A stretch of 64,000 nt of DNA, taken from the IMG/VR virus record IMGVR_UViG_3300009320_000008, positions 16,339 through 80,338 of that record; one strand, 5' to 3'. The translations under genes and the position numbers were made by a program. This stretch comes from a virus. Shown one piece after another: positions 49,958 to 59,625 of the stretch (position 1 is its first letter; each line of letters begins with the position of its first letter). Under the pieces are notes generated by a model that searched no databases, had not been told where the DNA came from, and was given only the letters and a program-made list of their open reading frames with translations.

Positions 49958-50509
49958 ATGGTTGATTATGGTGACATAGCGATTCCGTTTATTCTGTTCA
50001 ATCGACAGCAGATTGGTATTATTGTTAATGCCATCCGCAAGGTCGAAGTGCAGGTGAAAAGGGAGAGAGATTTGCTTCCCTATGAAAATGCCATTGACTA
50101 TATCAGCCTCCTTCATAAAAATATCACTCAGGGGACGTTTTCAACTTCTTATCCTCCGTATAGCCCACGATATGCAAAGTGGAAAGTAGAAACGATGAGG
50201 ATGGGAAGCAGCTTTTGGATTTTGAAAGGGGATCTGTTACGATCTCTTACAGTCATTAAGAAACGGTGGGGATTTGTTGGGGGCATTCCTCTCAATGCTA
50301 TGGATTCCGGAGGTAAATCTTGGCATGGGACAGGAGACAAGGGTCCCAGAAAATCCATAACAATGTATGCTAAAACTATTGAATTTGGATTAGGCAAGCA
50401 ACCGGCCCGTCCTGTTTTCGAACCTACGGGAGAGCAGTTTTCAAAGGCGGGGTGGTTATTAAATGCCAAACAATCAATGGATAGAATAGGGCGTGTTTGG
50501 AGGAAATAA
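49958..50509 (+). CDS. Putative tail completion protein (HK97 gp10/Mu G-like)
   Basis: 183 aa. YPPYSPRYAKWKVETMRMG and LKGDLLRSLTVIKKRW followed by MYAKTIEFGLGKQPARPVFEPTGEQF match the pattern of phage virion morphogenesis/gp10 proteins, where S-P-x-Y-A-x-WK and G-x-x-x-ARP-F-x-P recur. It would finish the head-tail joint. Confidence 0.7.
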   Translation: MVDYGDIAIPFILFNRQQIGIIVNAIRKVEVQVKRERDLLPYENAIDYISLLHKNITQGTFSTSYPPYSPRYAKWKVETMRMGSSFWILKGDLLRSLTVIKKRWGFVGGIPLNAMDSGGKSWHGTGDKGPRKSITMYAKTIEFGLGKQPARPVFEPTGEQFSKAGWLLNAKQSMDRIGRVWRK

Positions 50510-50736
50510 TGGGGGAAATAATTGTTGAATCAGTTGCTCCAAGGGATATTTATATTCGACTTCTGTTTCCTATGAGTCGATTAGATCAACTCCTTGAAAT
50601 GTTGAGCAAATGCAAAGTGGAATATAATTCTGAGGACGAACCCGAAACTGCGGCGGCTGTTCAATATGTGGAAAAAGAGTTCTTTCCTCAGATGGAAAAA
50701 CTTATTGGGGAGATAAAGGATCAATATGGCTCTTGA
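50509..50736 (+). CDS. Hypothetical protein, 75 aa
   Basis: Small acidic helical protein (LDQLLEMLSKCKVEYNSEDE). Start at 50509 overlaps the upstream stop (TAATG) behind TTTGGAGGAAA. Function unknown. Confidence 0.65.
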   Translation: MGEIIVESVAPRDIYIRLLFPMSRLDQLLEMLSKCKVEYNSEDEPETAAAVQYVEKEFFPQMEKLIGEIKDQYGS

Positions 50737-51205
50737 ACCAACAGCGAGAGAAGCGAACTATTTGGACAGTATCAAGAAGTTTTTTGTGGATAACATAAAA
50801 ACTGCTTCAGGTATTGCCTTGTTATTTGACCCTTCATTATCTACTCCTGATTTAATTGGGAATGGTCCTTCTAAAATAGACCGATGGGTGACGGTGGCCC
50901 CTGGTTCTTTAGATTTAGATCATATGTCAACGGCAATCCTGACTGTTTTTTGTTGCACAAGACGGGACAATGAGGGATTCAAATTGGCCCAATTGCGGGA
51001 TACAGTTATGGGGTATTTGACAGATGTTGATGCAACTGATGGAATGAAACGAATCACTTTTTATCGGAGTTATCCAGAACAGGCATGGGAAGATATTGGG
51101 GGAATTCTCGTTCAGGATGTAAATGAATCTCTCCATGGAAGATTGGATGATAATACAAAATATAAAGGGCTGATTGTCAGGCTAAGATTCGCCTCCAAAT
51201 TCTAA
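50726..51205 (+). CDS. Putative tail terminator protein
   Basis: 159 aa. Fold pattern (helix, then strands TAILTVFCCTRRDNEGFKLAQL, YRSYPEQAWEDIGGILV) and position before the tail tube match tail terminator/neck proteins of siphoviruses that cap the tube. Overlaps the upstream gene by 11 bases. Confidence 0.58.
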   Translation: MALEPTAREANYLDSIKKFFVDNIKTASGIALLFDPSLSTPDLIGNGPSKIDRWVTVAPGSLDLDHMSTAILTVFCCTRRDNEGFKLAQLRDTVMGYLTDVDATDGMKRITFYRSYPEQAWEDIGGILVQDVNESLHGRLDDNTKYKGLIVRLRFASKF

Positions 51206-51298
51206 GCGGGGTAAAACGCTTTCAGATTTTAGGGGCAACTCAGTATATGCAAATTTATTTGAATCGTTTTTAGGCACTAATAAGGTCGGAGAATCAAG

Positions 51299-51514
51299 AT
51301 GTTTCTACGTTGCACAAAATGTAAAAAGAAGTTGATCAAAAGGCTACCAAATGGACTCTTACGATTTGAGTTCGGTAACTCACCAAACGGGAAAAGACCG
51401 GTGTTTATGGAGATATACGGATCTGTGAAAATTCGTTGTCTTCGGAAGAGTTGTGGGGATATGAATATCTTTACCTTCTTTCCGCCCTCCCCTCTAAACG
51501 AGGAAAAAGGCTAA
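51299..51514 (+). CDS. Com-like zinc finger protein, 71 aa
   Basis: MFLRCTKCKKKLIK then VKIRCLRKSCGDMNIF gives the C-x2-C...C-x4-C arrangement and the I-x-C-P/L-x-C-x-x-N-like end of the Mu Com family, with a ~20-residue insertion between the pairs. Mu Com activates translation of the Mom DNA-modification gene by remodelling its mRNA. Here it may bind RNA or DNA in late expression. It stands alone with 93 bases before and 40 after. Confidence 0.72.
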   Translation: MFLRCTKCKKKLIKRLPNGLLRFEFGNSPNGKRPVFMEIYGSVKIRCLRKSCGDMNIFTFFPPSPLNEEKG

Positions 51515-51554
51515 CCGGTAACTAACATTTATTTTTTATCAAAGGAGGAACATT

Positions 51555-52193
51555 ATGCCCAGAACAGGTCCAGTAACAAAAGACACCACGACAATTGCAT
51601 TGGGGTTAGCTCAGATCCGAGTGATAGGGGCTTCTGCAACCTACATCGGGCAGGTTGCCCCAATCCTTGCTGCTGCTAACTCGGTGGGAGCACTGGCCTC
51701 CACCAGATTTGTGGGAAACACCGACTTCTTCAAACTGGAGTCCGGGTTTCCCCTTCTGGAGGATGCTGTGTTTCCTTTGAGGGAGGCAGCGTCCCTTGAA
51801 TTGGCATTTAAGGAGATCACACCCAAAAACATGGCCCTTGCCAGAGGTCTCGATCCGGACGACTACTCCGCAGCCCATACAGGTGCGTTGCCGTTGGGAA
51901 CCGTTTCCACCCCTGAAGTGATTCGGATGGAAGCTGTTTACACCTATCCGGATGGGACCAACACAATGACCATCATATTCCCGAGAGCGCAGGTTGTTGC
52001 GAATACAGAAGTGGATTTTGCTTCCGAGGAACCGGCGGCTGTTGCAATCACCATCGAATCAAAACGTGCCGACTCGGAAGTCACCGGCGGACATATTATC
52101 TGGGATGGTATGCCTTTGGGCCGAATCGTTTGGAATGACGGTACCAATACCACAACCACAACCAGTTCAACAACCACAACAACTGCTCCTTAA
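51555..52193 (+). CDS. Tail tube (major tail) protein with a threonine/serine tail
   Basis: 212 aa; highest-expression type ribosome site AAAGGAGGAACATT. Beta-rich, with AREAASLELAFKEITPKNMALARG and QVVANTEVDFASEEPAAVAITIESKR, which resemble the phage tail tube fold. Position before the frameshifted chaperone and tape measure is decisive. The last 14 residues are T5-S2-T5-A-P (52149-52190). Confidence 0.82.
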   Translation: MPRTGPVTKDTTTIALGLAQIRVIGASATYIGQVAPILAAANSVGALASTRFVGNTDFFKLESGFPLLEDAVFPLREAASLELAFKEITPKNMALARGLDPDDYSAAHTGALPLGTVSTPEVIRMEAVYTYPDGTNTMTIIFPRAQVVANTEVDFASEEPAAVAITIESKRADSEVTGGHIIWDGMPLGRIVWNDGTNTTTTTSSTTTTTAP

Positions 52194-52229
52194 TGGAGTC
52201 TGGTAACACAACCTAAGTAGGAGGCCGTA

Positions 52230-52712
52230 ATGCCGAAATTGAAACCATCGTTGAAACCCAAAGTAAAAAAAGTTGTTATCGGGAATCGTCCCGATGTTAT
52301 GACAGAGATTAATATCTATCCTTTGTCAATGGCAGATCAGATGGAATTTACCGAAGTGTTGTCGGAGGGACTTAAAGCTTTGTTTCCTTCGGACAACACT
52401 GCTGTTGATGATACTGTATTTTTCAATCACATCGCCACGTTTATCCAGGATAATATAGCTGTTGTCTTGGGGTATTTGATAGACGAGAAACCGGAGGATG
52501 TGTTGAAATCAATTACCAATGAGCAAGTTCTGGAGATAGCCGAGGTTGTCTATCAAGTCAATTACGCCTCTGTCTCAAAAAAAGTGAAAAGCCTCCTCGG
52601 ACGGACGGGAATCGTGCCTCCATCGAGGAGGCAGTTTCGTTCGTCCTTGAAATCTACCCTGGATACCGACTTGAACACTTCTACGTCAGAGGGTACCGAG
52701 AAGGAGGAGTAA
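52230..52712 (+). CDS. Tail assembly chaperone, short form (gpG-like)
   Basis: 160 aa, helical after residue 30; AVVLGYLIDEKPEDVLKSIT and NEQVLEIAEVVYQVNYASVS. Such proteins coat the tape measure during assembly. The gene is translated as this form and, after a -1 frameshift at 52577-52583, as a longer fusion. Confidence 0.8.
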   Translation: MPKLKPSLKPKVKKVVIGNRPDVMTEINIYPLSMADQMEFTEVLSEGLKALFPSDNTAVDDTVFFNHIATFIQDNIAVVLGYLIDEKPEDVLKSITNEQVLEIAEVVYQVNYASVSKKVKSLLGRTGIVPPSRRQFRSSLKSTLDTDLNTSTSEGTEKEE

Positions 52713-52978
52713 CTGTAGACCAGCTTCTCACTTTATTTGAACATGCTCAGAAACGTGAATCAGAAAGGATCCGGGTCAATGCAAAGATCCACGGAGCTAA
52801 AATTAAAGAAACTCATAAATTTGAGGAGAAGCCCCCGGATGGATTCGTTTTCGGCGACCCGGATTCCTATAGTGATATGCCAGAGAAGGATCGTAAAGCT
52901 TTGACTGATCGGATGAAAAATAAGCATATGCTCTGGTCGGGAACTACCACCGGCCAAATGGGAAAGGGAATTAAGTAA
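52230..52978 (+). CDS. Tail assembly chaperone, -1 frameshift fusion (gpGT-like)
   Basis: Programmed -1 shift predicted at A-AAA-AAA (52577-52583; zero-frame codons TCA AAA AAA GTG). After the shift the frame is open to TAA at 52976-52978 with about 130 extra residues (SEKPPRTDGNRAS, EEAVSFVLEIYPGYRLEHF, later DGFVFGDPDSYSDMPEKDRK). A hairpin with a perfect 9-bp stem GCCTCCTCG/CGAGGAGGC (52591-52599 with 52624-52632) follows after a 7-base spacer. The loop can also pair with 52636-52645. Confidence 0.85.
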
Positions 52979-55900
52979 TGCCCGCTGATCGGACTTTAGA
53001 ACTTGGGGTTCTTTTTACTGCGAGGGCTAACAGTGCCTTTACGCAAAACCTCCGTCGTTTACGTTCAGCCTTAATGGATTTGAACAATCTGATGGGAAAG
53101 GTTGAGAAGACCACTCGGAAGGTCTCAAGAACTACTGAGCAAGCGACAAAGGCACAGGACAAACTTGCCAAGTCCCTTAAAAAAGTGGACGATGAGGCGA
53201 AAAGGCAGACCAAGAGTGTTTCAAAGTTAAATATGGCATGGGATTCCGTGCTTCGATCTCTTAAAACCGTAGCAACTTATGGTGCTGCTGGAGCTGTTCT
53301 ATTTGGGATCACAAATTCGTTAAGGGCTGGAACTCAGGAAATTATAGAGTTCGACCAAGCCTTAAAGAATCTCCAGGCAATCTCCGGGGCTACTGATGCG
53401 GAGATTGCCGTGATGGGCGATACTCTGGAGAGGATCGCTACAGTCACGAAGTTCTCCACCACTGAGTTGGCAAAGGGTATGGTTTTGTTGACTCAGGCTG
53501 GATTTAGCGCATCCGAAGCGATTAATTCTATGGATGCCGTGTCAACCCTTGCTACTGGTACCTTGAGTAGTTTGGAAATGACAACCGACCTTCTTACCAC
53601 TACTGTACGTGCATTCAATCTGGATGCTGTTGAATCTACTCGTGTTTCGGATGTGATGGCAAATGCTATCAATAAGTCCAAACTTACCATTGACAAACTA
53701 CGAATCGCTTTTAACTTCGTTGGTGCAACTGCGGCTCAAGCAAATATCAGTCTGGAAGAGACTGGAGCCGCTATGATGACCCTTGCGAATAATGGTCTTA
53801 GAGCAAGCACGATTGGTACTGGTTTACGTCAGGTAATCAGTCGGCTCCTCGCTCCAAGCCGGAAACTCCGGGAGGCCTATGAAGAATATGGAATTGAATT
53901 AGACAAGATCAGTCCCGCCACAAACGGATTTTCAGAATCCATTAAAAATTTAGCACCTCTCTTGATGGGAACAGAGAAGGGGACTGTGGATATGGCAAAG
54001 GCATTCCGATTGTTTGGTCTTCGGGGTGCCCAAGCTGCCGCAATCCTTATTAAGTCTTATATGTCTGGTGATTATGAGAATATGTTGGACAAAGTTCGTG
54101 AAGTTGGGACTGCGGAAGAAATGGCGGCGAAACAGGCCGAAGGATTACAACTTCAGATTAAACGGTTAACTGATAGGGCTAAGGTTCTTGCTTTGGCAAT
54201 TGGGAAGGGCGGCCTTCGGAATGTGATGATGGCGTTTGTAAAGGCCATTTCAGAAACCATTCTTTTGATTGGGCAGTTGGCTAATACTTGGGTGGCACAG
54301 GCCATTATGCAATTTACAGCTTGGACAGTGGCGATTGGGGCCACCTCAGCAGCTCTTGCGTTCCTTGGAAATTATTTATGGACAACGATGATTCCTGGAA
54401 TGATAAAGTTGATTGGTTTAATGGCAACCAATCCTTTTGTAATATTTGCAGGATTGCTTACTACAATTGGAGTTGGGTATACTCATTACACTCAGCGGAT
54501 TGTTGCGGCAAGAGAGGAAACTGAAAAAGAAGTAGTGGAGGTAAATAACCTTCTTAATTTGTTGTCTGTTTATGGGGAAGTATTAGATGATCTTAATGAA
54601 AAGAGGAAGGAAGATTCCTCTTTAAATAAACAATATGAGGCGACATTAAAACGGTTTAAGTCTGAGCTTGAAAAATTAAGTGATACATATCCGGAATTGA
54701 TCAAGAATTTGGATTTGGCGACTACTTCCCATGAGGAGTTGGCTGAATCTATGATCAAGGTTGAGAAAGCGGCTGTCAGGATGAATCTCCAAAACAGTTT
54801 GGATGTGCTATCTGGGTATGTAAATGAGATTGCTCGGCTTAAAAAGCACGGAGATCCTACAGGGGCATTGACAGCGGAGCAGATTAAGGGAATGGCCGAG
54901 GCTACGGATGTGTTGTCTTTAGCTATGGCTGATGCTTTGAATCAGGGGAAACTTACTTGGGGACAGATTGAGGGTTTCATAAATATTTTTAAGGCCAAGG
55001 GAAAGGATTTTGCCTCGGCGGCGGAAACTTTATTTAACAAAACTTTGGAAAAATATACCAATATGCTCAGTGTAATGGATGAGCAAGCCCAAAAAATAAG
55101 GGATAAATTTGCCGAGCTCCCAGAGGTTTTTAGAAATATTAAAGACTCTTTGGATCCTGAAGGGCTTGCTCTTTGGGCTAAGACTATTAACAGTATGGAA
55201 GCGGAGATTGCTTCATTTAAGAAAAATACGGAAGACCTTCTAACCAGTGAGGAAATTGCCGTTGGAATAGCAGGAATCATAAAGAAAAAATATAGGCAAC
55301 TTCTTCATGATTTGGGAGAAACCATTCGTAATGTGGATAAAGAACTTGAGGACTTTTTTAAAGAGATTGATAAGGAGAGTGAAAAGCTTGATAAGGATGA
55401 GTTAAAGCGGAAGAAAAAAGCCGCTAAAGCAGGTATGAAAATCCTTTGGGATAGTTACAAAGAACAGGAGAAAATGCTCAAGAGTTATATGGAGGAGGAT
55501 GAAAAGGCCACCCAACTCCTCCTTGATAATTATATTGAATATATCGAAGACAAATCCAAATGGGATCAGGAGTATTGGAATGGTAGAGAAAAACTCCTGC
55601 GTCTTAGTATTAATAAAGAAGCAAGGGAAATGAGGGCGGCGTTCGCTAAAGAAGAAGAAATAATTGGTATGAAACGCCGAAGATGGAAGGAGTTTTACGA
55701 TGAACAAACCGAATCTATAGGAACCTGGTCGGAAGGGTTCTCCCTTGCTATGGAAAAAATGGGCAAAGATATGGAGTCATGGGCGCAACAGGGGACAAAA
55801 CAGGCTCAGGACTTGGCTCGAAATCTTGAAACAGCTCTTGGTGACACCTTTTATGATATGTTTAGAGGCAACATAAAAGATTTAGGTGAGGTGTGGGAAG

Positions 55901-57810
55901 AATTTACTAAATCCATGTTGCGTTCTTTTACTGCTTCACTTGGGCAAATGGCTTCCAATTGGTTATTGTTCGGAGAGGCTACAAAGGGAGGAGTTGGGGG
56001 TGGCGGTGGAGCAGTTAGTGGCGGTGGGGGCATTCTTGGAAGTTTAATAGGAGGGGTTAAAAATAGCATCATTGGAGAAGTTCTGTCTCCTGTCACAGCT
56101 GGAATCAAGGATTTTGTTGGCGGAATTGGAACCAGTATTTCTTCTGCTTTGGGGTTTGGCGCATCTTCTGTTACTTCTTCGGCGGGTGCTGGACTTGCGG
56201 CTATGGAGGCTCTTACTACTGGGGGAGCTGTTGGCGGGGGAATAGCAAGTGGTGGCATAATGGCGGCTTTGGGACCCATAGGCATTGCCGCCGGACTTGG
56301 ACTTCTTGCATCAACCCTCTTGTCAGATGATGGACAAGAGTTTACTATGGACGAGTGGAACTCCCAACTCAACGATGCCCTTAAATACAAACCCGGACGG
56401 GGCATTGCCCCCCATGATATCCGACATGGCCCGGGAGGCAACGAGTGGTACGAACCTATCGCAAACAGCTACCTTGAGGGAATCGAATCCCTTACAAACA
56501 ATTTCAACGAGGAAGTTTTAGGCATTATTCAAACCCTTCCAGAGCAGTACAGAGAGGGATTCGAAGACCTTCTTTCTCAGGCCGATTTTACAGTGGATAG
56601 CATTGCACAGGGAACATATGCGGAGGAGGATGCTCAAGCTGTAATCCAGTCTATGTTGGAGCAGTATAGCGATAAACTTTCCACTGCCTTTTTCGAAGCA
56701 GCACAGGGAGAACTCGGAGACTTTATTCTTGGAGGGGGAACATATGGTGGATTCCTTCCTACAGAGTTTTTAGAAGGTCTCAGCATTGATACAGAGGAGG
56801 AATTAGCACGATCCCTTGAAAGTGTCCTTAAAGTTACTGATGCATTTGACCAATATATAGAGCAAGCAACGGAGCAGTATAGACAGTCCATAGAACAAGC
56901 TATAGAAGCGGCCATAACGGAAAACGAACGGGCCGTTGAAGCTTATAAGAAATTGGCGGACGCTACGGCATCTATGGCAGATTCCATTGTTGATACTATC
57001 CGAAGTCTTCAATATAGTGATCTTAATCCGCTTGCCACTCCAGCTACTCGATTTGCAATGGCACAGGCGGATTATAATGCATTTCTTTCTTCCGCAAAAG
57101 CGGGAGATGTTGCGTCTGCTGGAGATTTAAGAGGGTTTGCAAGTACCTTCCTTGGGTATGCAAAGGACATCCAAGATGCGGCAGTGTACCAAGAAACATT
57201 CAATAGGGTAACGTCTGATTTGCGGGAAGTAAAAACTGTAATGGACGACCAGACAACTTCTTACCTTGCTCAAATAGAAGTATTGAATGCGGATCTTCAG
57301 ATTAAGCTTGAAGATTTAAGGTTGGAATTGGAGAATATCGATACAACTATCATGGAACAATTTACTGAAATGATCGAACAAATTGGTCTTAGCAGCACTT
57401 CAAGTGCTGACAAGATTGTTGCGGCATTACAAAGCATTAATTTTTCTCCACAAGTTAATGTTAATATACCATTTGGGAGAGCATATGCAAAAGGCGGAGT
57501 AATTGATGAGGCTGTATCGGGAATAACGGCATCCGGGAAAGCAATTTCGATTGCTGAAAATGAACCGGAGGTGATCGCTCCTCTTTCTACCTTTCGAGAA
57601 CTTATACGCAATGGAATAGAAGGAATATCTATTCCTTCGATATCTCCCGCAAATATGATGCCAAATATCCCTACTCCTGTAGTTTATACCAACGTTAAGT
57701 TTATGCTTGGGGAGGAGGATCTTACTGACAGAGTAAAGGTTCTTATTGATGAATCATATGTGGACGCACAAAGGGCAGGGATTACTACTAACAGGAGGTT
57801 TATCCGATAA
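52978..57810 (+). CDS. Tail tape measure protein
   Basis: 1610 aa, the longest gene. N-terminal 330 residues follow the TP901-type tape-measure core (FDQALKNLQAISGATDAEI, TVTKFSTTELAKGMVLLTQAGFSASEAI, ATAAQANISLEETGAAMMTLANNGL). Hydrophobic segments near residues 440-505 could pass a membrane. A long coiled-coil part follows, and glycine-rich hydrophobic sequence near residues 1000-1120. Length implies a tail of roughly 240 nm if the usual 0.15 nm per residue holds. The start overlaps the chaperone fusion stop. Confidence 0.93.
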   Translation: MPADRTLELGVLFTARANSAFTQNLRRLRSALMDLNNLMGKVEKTTRKVSRTTEQATKAQDKLAKSLKKVDDEAKRQTKSVSKLNMAWDSVLRSLKTVATYGAAGAVLFGITNSLRAGTQEIIEFDQALKNLQAISGATDAEIAVMGDTLERIATVTKFSTTELAKGMVLLTQAGFSASEAINSMDAVSTLATGTLSSLEMTTDLLTTTVRAFNLDAVESTRVSDVMANAINKSKLTIDKLRIAFNFVGATAAQANISLEETGAAMMTLANNGLRASTIGTGLRQVISRLLAPSRKLREAYEEYGIELDKISPATNGFSESIKNLAPLLMGTEKGTVDMAKAFRLFGLRGAQAAAILIKSYMSGDYENMLDKVREVGTAEEMAAKQAEGLQLQIKRLTDRAKVLALAIGKGGLRNVMMAFVKAISETILLIGQLANTWVAQAIMQFTAWTVAIGATSAALAFLGNYLWTTMIPGMIKLIGLMATNPFVIFAGLLTTIGVGYTHYTQRIVAAREETEKEVVEVNNLLNLLSVYGEVLDDLNEKRKEDSSLNKQYEATLKRFKSELEKLSDTYPELIKNLDLATTSHEELAESMIKVEKAAVRMNLQNSLDVLSGYVNEIARLKKHGDPTGALTAEQIKGMAEATDVLSLAMADALNQGKLTWGQIEGFINIFKAKGKDFASAAETLFNKTLEKYTNMLSVMDEQAQKIRDKFAELPEVFRNIKDSLDPEGLALWAKTINSMEAEIASFKKNTEDLLTSEEIAVGIAGIIKKKYRQLLHDLGETIRNVDKELEDFFKEIDKESEKLDKDELKRKKKAAKAGMKILWDSYKEQEKMLKSYMEEDEKATQLLLDNYIEYIEDKSKWDQEYWNGREKLLRLSINKEAREMRAAFAKEEEIIGMKRRRWKEFYDEQTESIGTWSEGFSLAMEKMGKDMESWAQQGTKQAQDLARNLETALGDTFYDMFRGNIKDLGEVWEEFTKSMLRSFTASLGQMASNWLLFGEATKGGVGGGGGAVSGGGGILGSLIGGVKNSIIGEVLSPVTAGIKDFVGGIGTSISSALGFGASSVTSSAGAGLAAMEALTTGGAVGGGIASGGIMAALGPIGIAAGLGLLASTLLSDDGQEFTMDEWNSQLNDALKYKPGRGIAPHDIRHGPGGNEWYEPIANSYLEGIESLTNNFNEEVLGIIQTLPEQYREGFEDLLSQADFTVDSIAQGTYAEEDAQAVIQSMLEQYSDKLSTAFFEAAQGELGDFILGGGTYGGFLPTEFLEGLSIDTEEELARSLESVLKVTDAFDQYIEQATEQYRQSIEQAIEAAITENERAVEAYKKLADATASMADSIVDTIRSLQYSDLNPLATPATRFAMAQADYNAFLSSAKAGDVASAGDLRGFASTFLGYAKDIQDAAVYQETFNRVTSDLREVKTVMDDQTTSYLAQIEVLNADLQIKLEDLRLELENIDTTIMEQFTEMIEQIGLSSTSSADKIVAALQSINFSPQVNVNIPFGRAYAKGGVIDEAVSGITASGKAISIAENEPEVIAPLSTFRELIRNGIEGISIPSISPANMMPNIPTPVVYTNVKFMLGEEDLTDRVKVLIDESYVDAQRAGITTNRRFIR

Positions 57811-58802
57811 TGTTATTGGTAGAAGCAACCATAGGGGGAACTCTTTATTATATATCTGATGGAACATATCATTTGACCCATCAATGGAAAGAGTTTGTCG
57901 GTAAGTTTGATCCTCCTCAATATGCGCTTAAGTCTGATCATGGTGGGCTTGCCAAGTTTAGATATGGGTCTATTCAATTTGATCCCGATTTGTTTGAAAG
58001 CACAAGCAACTTCCCTCCCCCTGTTGAAATATCTTTGACCATTTATCATAGTTCAACTACTGAGGAAGCCAAAGTCCAAGTATTTACAGGGACAGGATAT
58101 ATTCGTGAGTTTGGGATTGGGATTGTAATTTATGATTTGCATGGTCCGGATGATTATGATGAAACTGTGGCAGATTCTACGGCTTACAATGACGATTTGG
58201 AAACTGTTATAGATACCATCCTTACTGCCATTGCGGAGATAAGTACAGTTGATACCACATATGCTCGTGCGTCAAGTCCTAATGTGACTTATACAACAAG
58301 TGGGGAAAATCTTTCTATTGACCTGGCATCCAACATTGCTGAGTTTTATACGCATTGTATAGAGGTTGTAGGGTCTACGGCATATTTAATTGACATGCTT
58401 TTAAATAGAGGAATACAATCCTTTACTGAATTCCAATATTTTGAATTTGCTAAATATTGGTATAAAGTTCCTGTTGCCGAGGCAAAGGCAGGGGATTATT
58501 CCAGATATTCATCTTACGCATATGGGAATGTGTTATCTGTTACTCCATATCATACAACCGAGGCCAATATTAACACAGCTTTGGACAATATTATTACTGT
58601 TGAAAACAGTCCAAGGATGACAATTGGAATTCCTTTTGAATTGGGCATTTTCCCAGACTTGGGCCAAAAGGTTTCTTTTGCTGATACTGCTGTAGAAAGT
58701 GATTTGTCTTCTTGGTTTAGACAAAGAAGGCTTAGGTACGATTTGTTAGCGAAAGTTCCAACTTTATGGCTTGAAGGAGAAGGAGAAATAGCAAGTGGTT
58801 GA
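57810..58802 (+). CDS. Putative distal tail protein
   Basis: 330 aa beta-rich protein after the tape measure. TLYYISDGTYHLTHQWKEFV near the start and GIPFELGIFPDLGQKVSFA near the end; many Tyr and Ser residues. Start overlaps the tape measure stop by one base. Position fits a Dit/hub type component; family not recognised. Confidence 0.65.
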   Translation: MLLVEATIGGTLYYISDGTYHLTHQWKEFVGKFDPPQYALKSDHGGLAKFRYGSIQFDPDLFESTSNFPPPVEISLTIYHSSTTEEAKVQVFTGTGYIREFGIGIVIYDLHGPDDYDETVADSTAYNDDLETVIDTILTAIAEISTVDTTYARASSPNVTYTTSGENLSIDLASNIAEFYTHCIEVVGSTAYLIDMLLNRGIQSFTEFQYFEFAKYWYKVPVAEAKAGDYSRYSSYAYGNVLSVTPYHTTEANINTALDNIITVENSPRMTIGIPFELGIFPDLGQKVSFADTAVESDLSSWFRQRRLRYDLLAKVPTLWLEGEGEIASG

Positions 58803-59625
58803 TGGAATACAAAATATACATACACAGGACCATATAACGGGTGCTTCTTCTGAGGAGATAGATCCTAATTATCCTGCATCTAATGCTCTTGATGATCATC
58901 CTAAAAACATAGCAAGATCATTATATGATTGGATGAAAATGGATTTTACTGTAGCTGCAGGAGCGGAGGCGTTAGGTATTGCTGCCATAAGAGCGTCCAC
59001 GGTTTCTGTAAAAATAAGCAGTTCTGGATCCATAGCATTTTTATCAGGCACGGCTGGATCCTTGACCACTGTTTCCGGAGTGGGTGCTTTAAATCCATAT
59101 TCAGCTCCAGAAGACCCTTTGAATGAGATATTTGATTTGGATGAATCTGATCTTGGTGCTTTATGGGTTCAGTTTGATGCTCCATTGTCGGAATCAAAAA
59201 ATGTGCAAGTGTATTTGCAGGGTGCTGAAACTTATGCAGAAATAGGAACAGCGAAAGCCGGGTTGTTGAATACTTGGAGACAGGCAGTTCCAAATTTGGA
59301 AGAAGGATCCAAAGATTTGAGTTCTGTTAGACGTTTGAATAGTGGGGCATTATACATTACGGATAGGGACCTAATAAGAACTTTTGATTTTTCATTCCCT
59401 GCTTACAGGAATGCTACGGAAAATAACTATTCTGGATTTTGGGATTTTTTGTTATCTTTTAGAAGAAGACTTAAATCAAATCCTTGTTTTTGGAGATTAG
59501 ATGCAACTCGGGACGATGGGAACCTGGTAGTTTATGCCAGATTTCAAACAGATAAGTCTCCAGAAGGATCTATATCTTCTCCTAATACGGGGGAAATATC
59601 TGTGAGTTTAGAGGAGGTATTATAA
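58795..59625 (+). CDS. Putative tail tip protein
   Basis: 276 aa; GTG start at 58795 inside the end of the upstream gene. Contains SSEEIDPNYPASNALDDHPKN, a discoidin-like opening seen in phage tail tip proteins, and later strands (ALYITDRDLIRTFDFSFPAY). It may bind receptor or tail tip; family uncertain. Confidence 0.62.
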   Translation: MVDGIQNIHTQDHITGASSEEIDPNYPASNALDDHPKNIARSLYDWMKMDFTVAAGAEALGIAAIRASTVSVKISSSGSIAFLSGTAGSLTTVSGVGALNPYSAPEDPLNEIFDLDESDLGALWVQFDAPLSESKNVQVYLQGAETYAEIGTAKAGLLNTWRQAVPNLEEGSKDLSSVRRLNSGALYITDRDLIRTFDFSFPAYRNATENNYSGFWDFLLSFRRRLKSNPCFWRLDATRDDGNLVVYARFQTDKSPEGSISSPNTGEISVSLEEVL

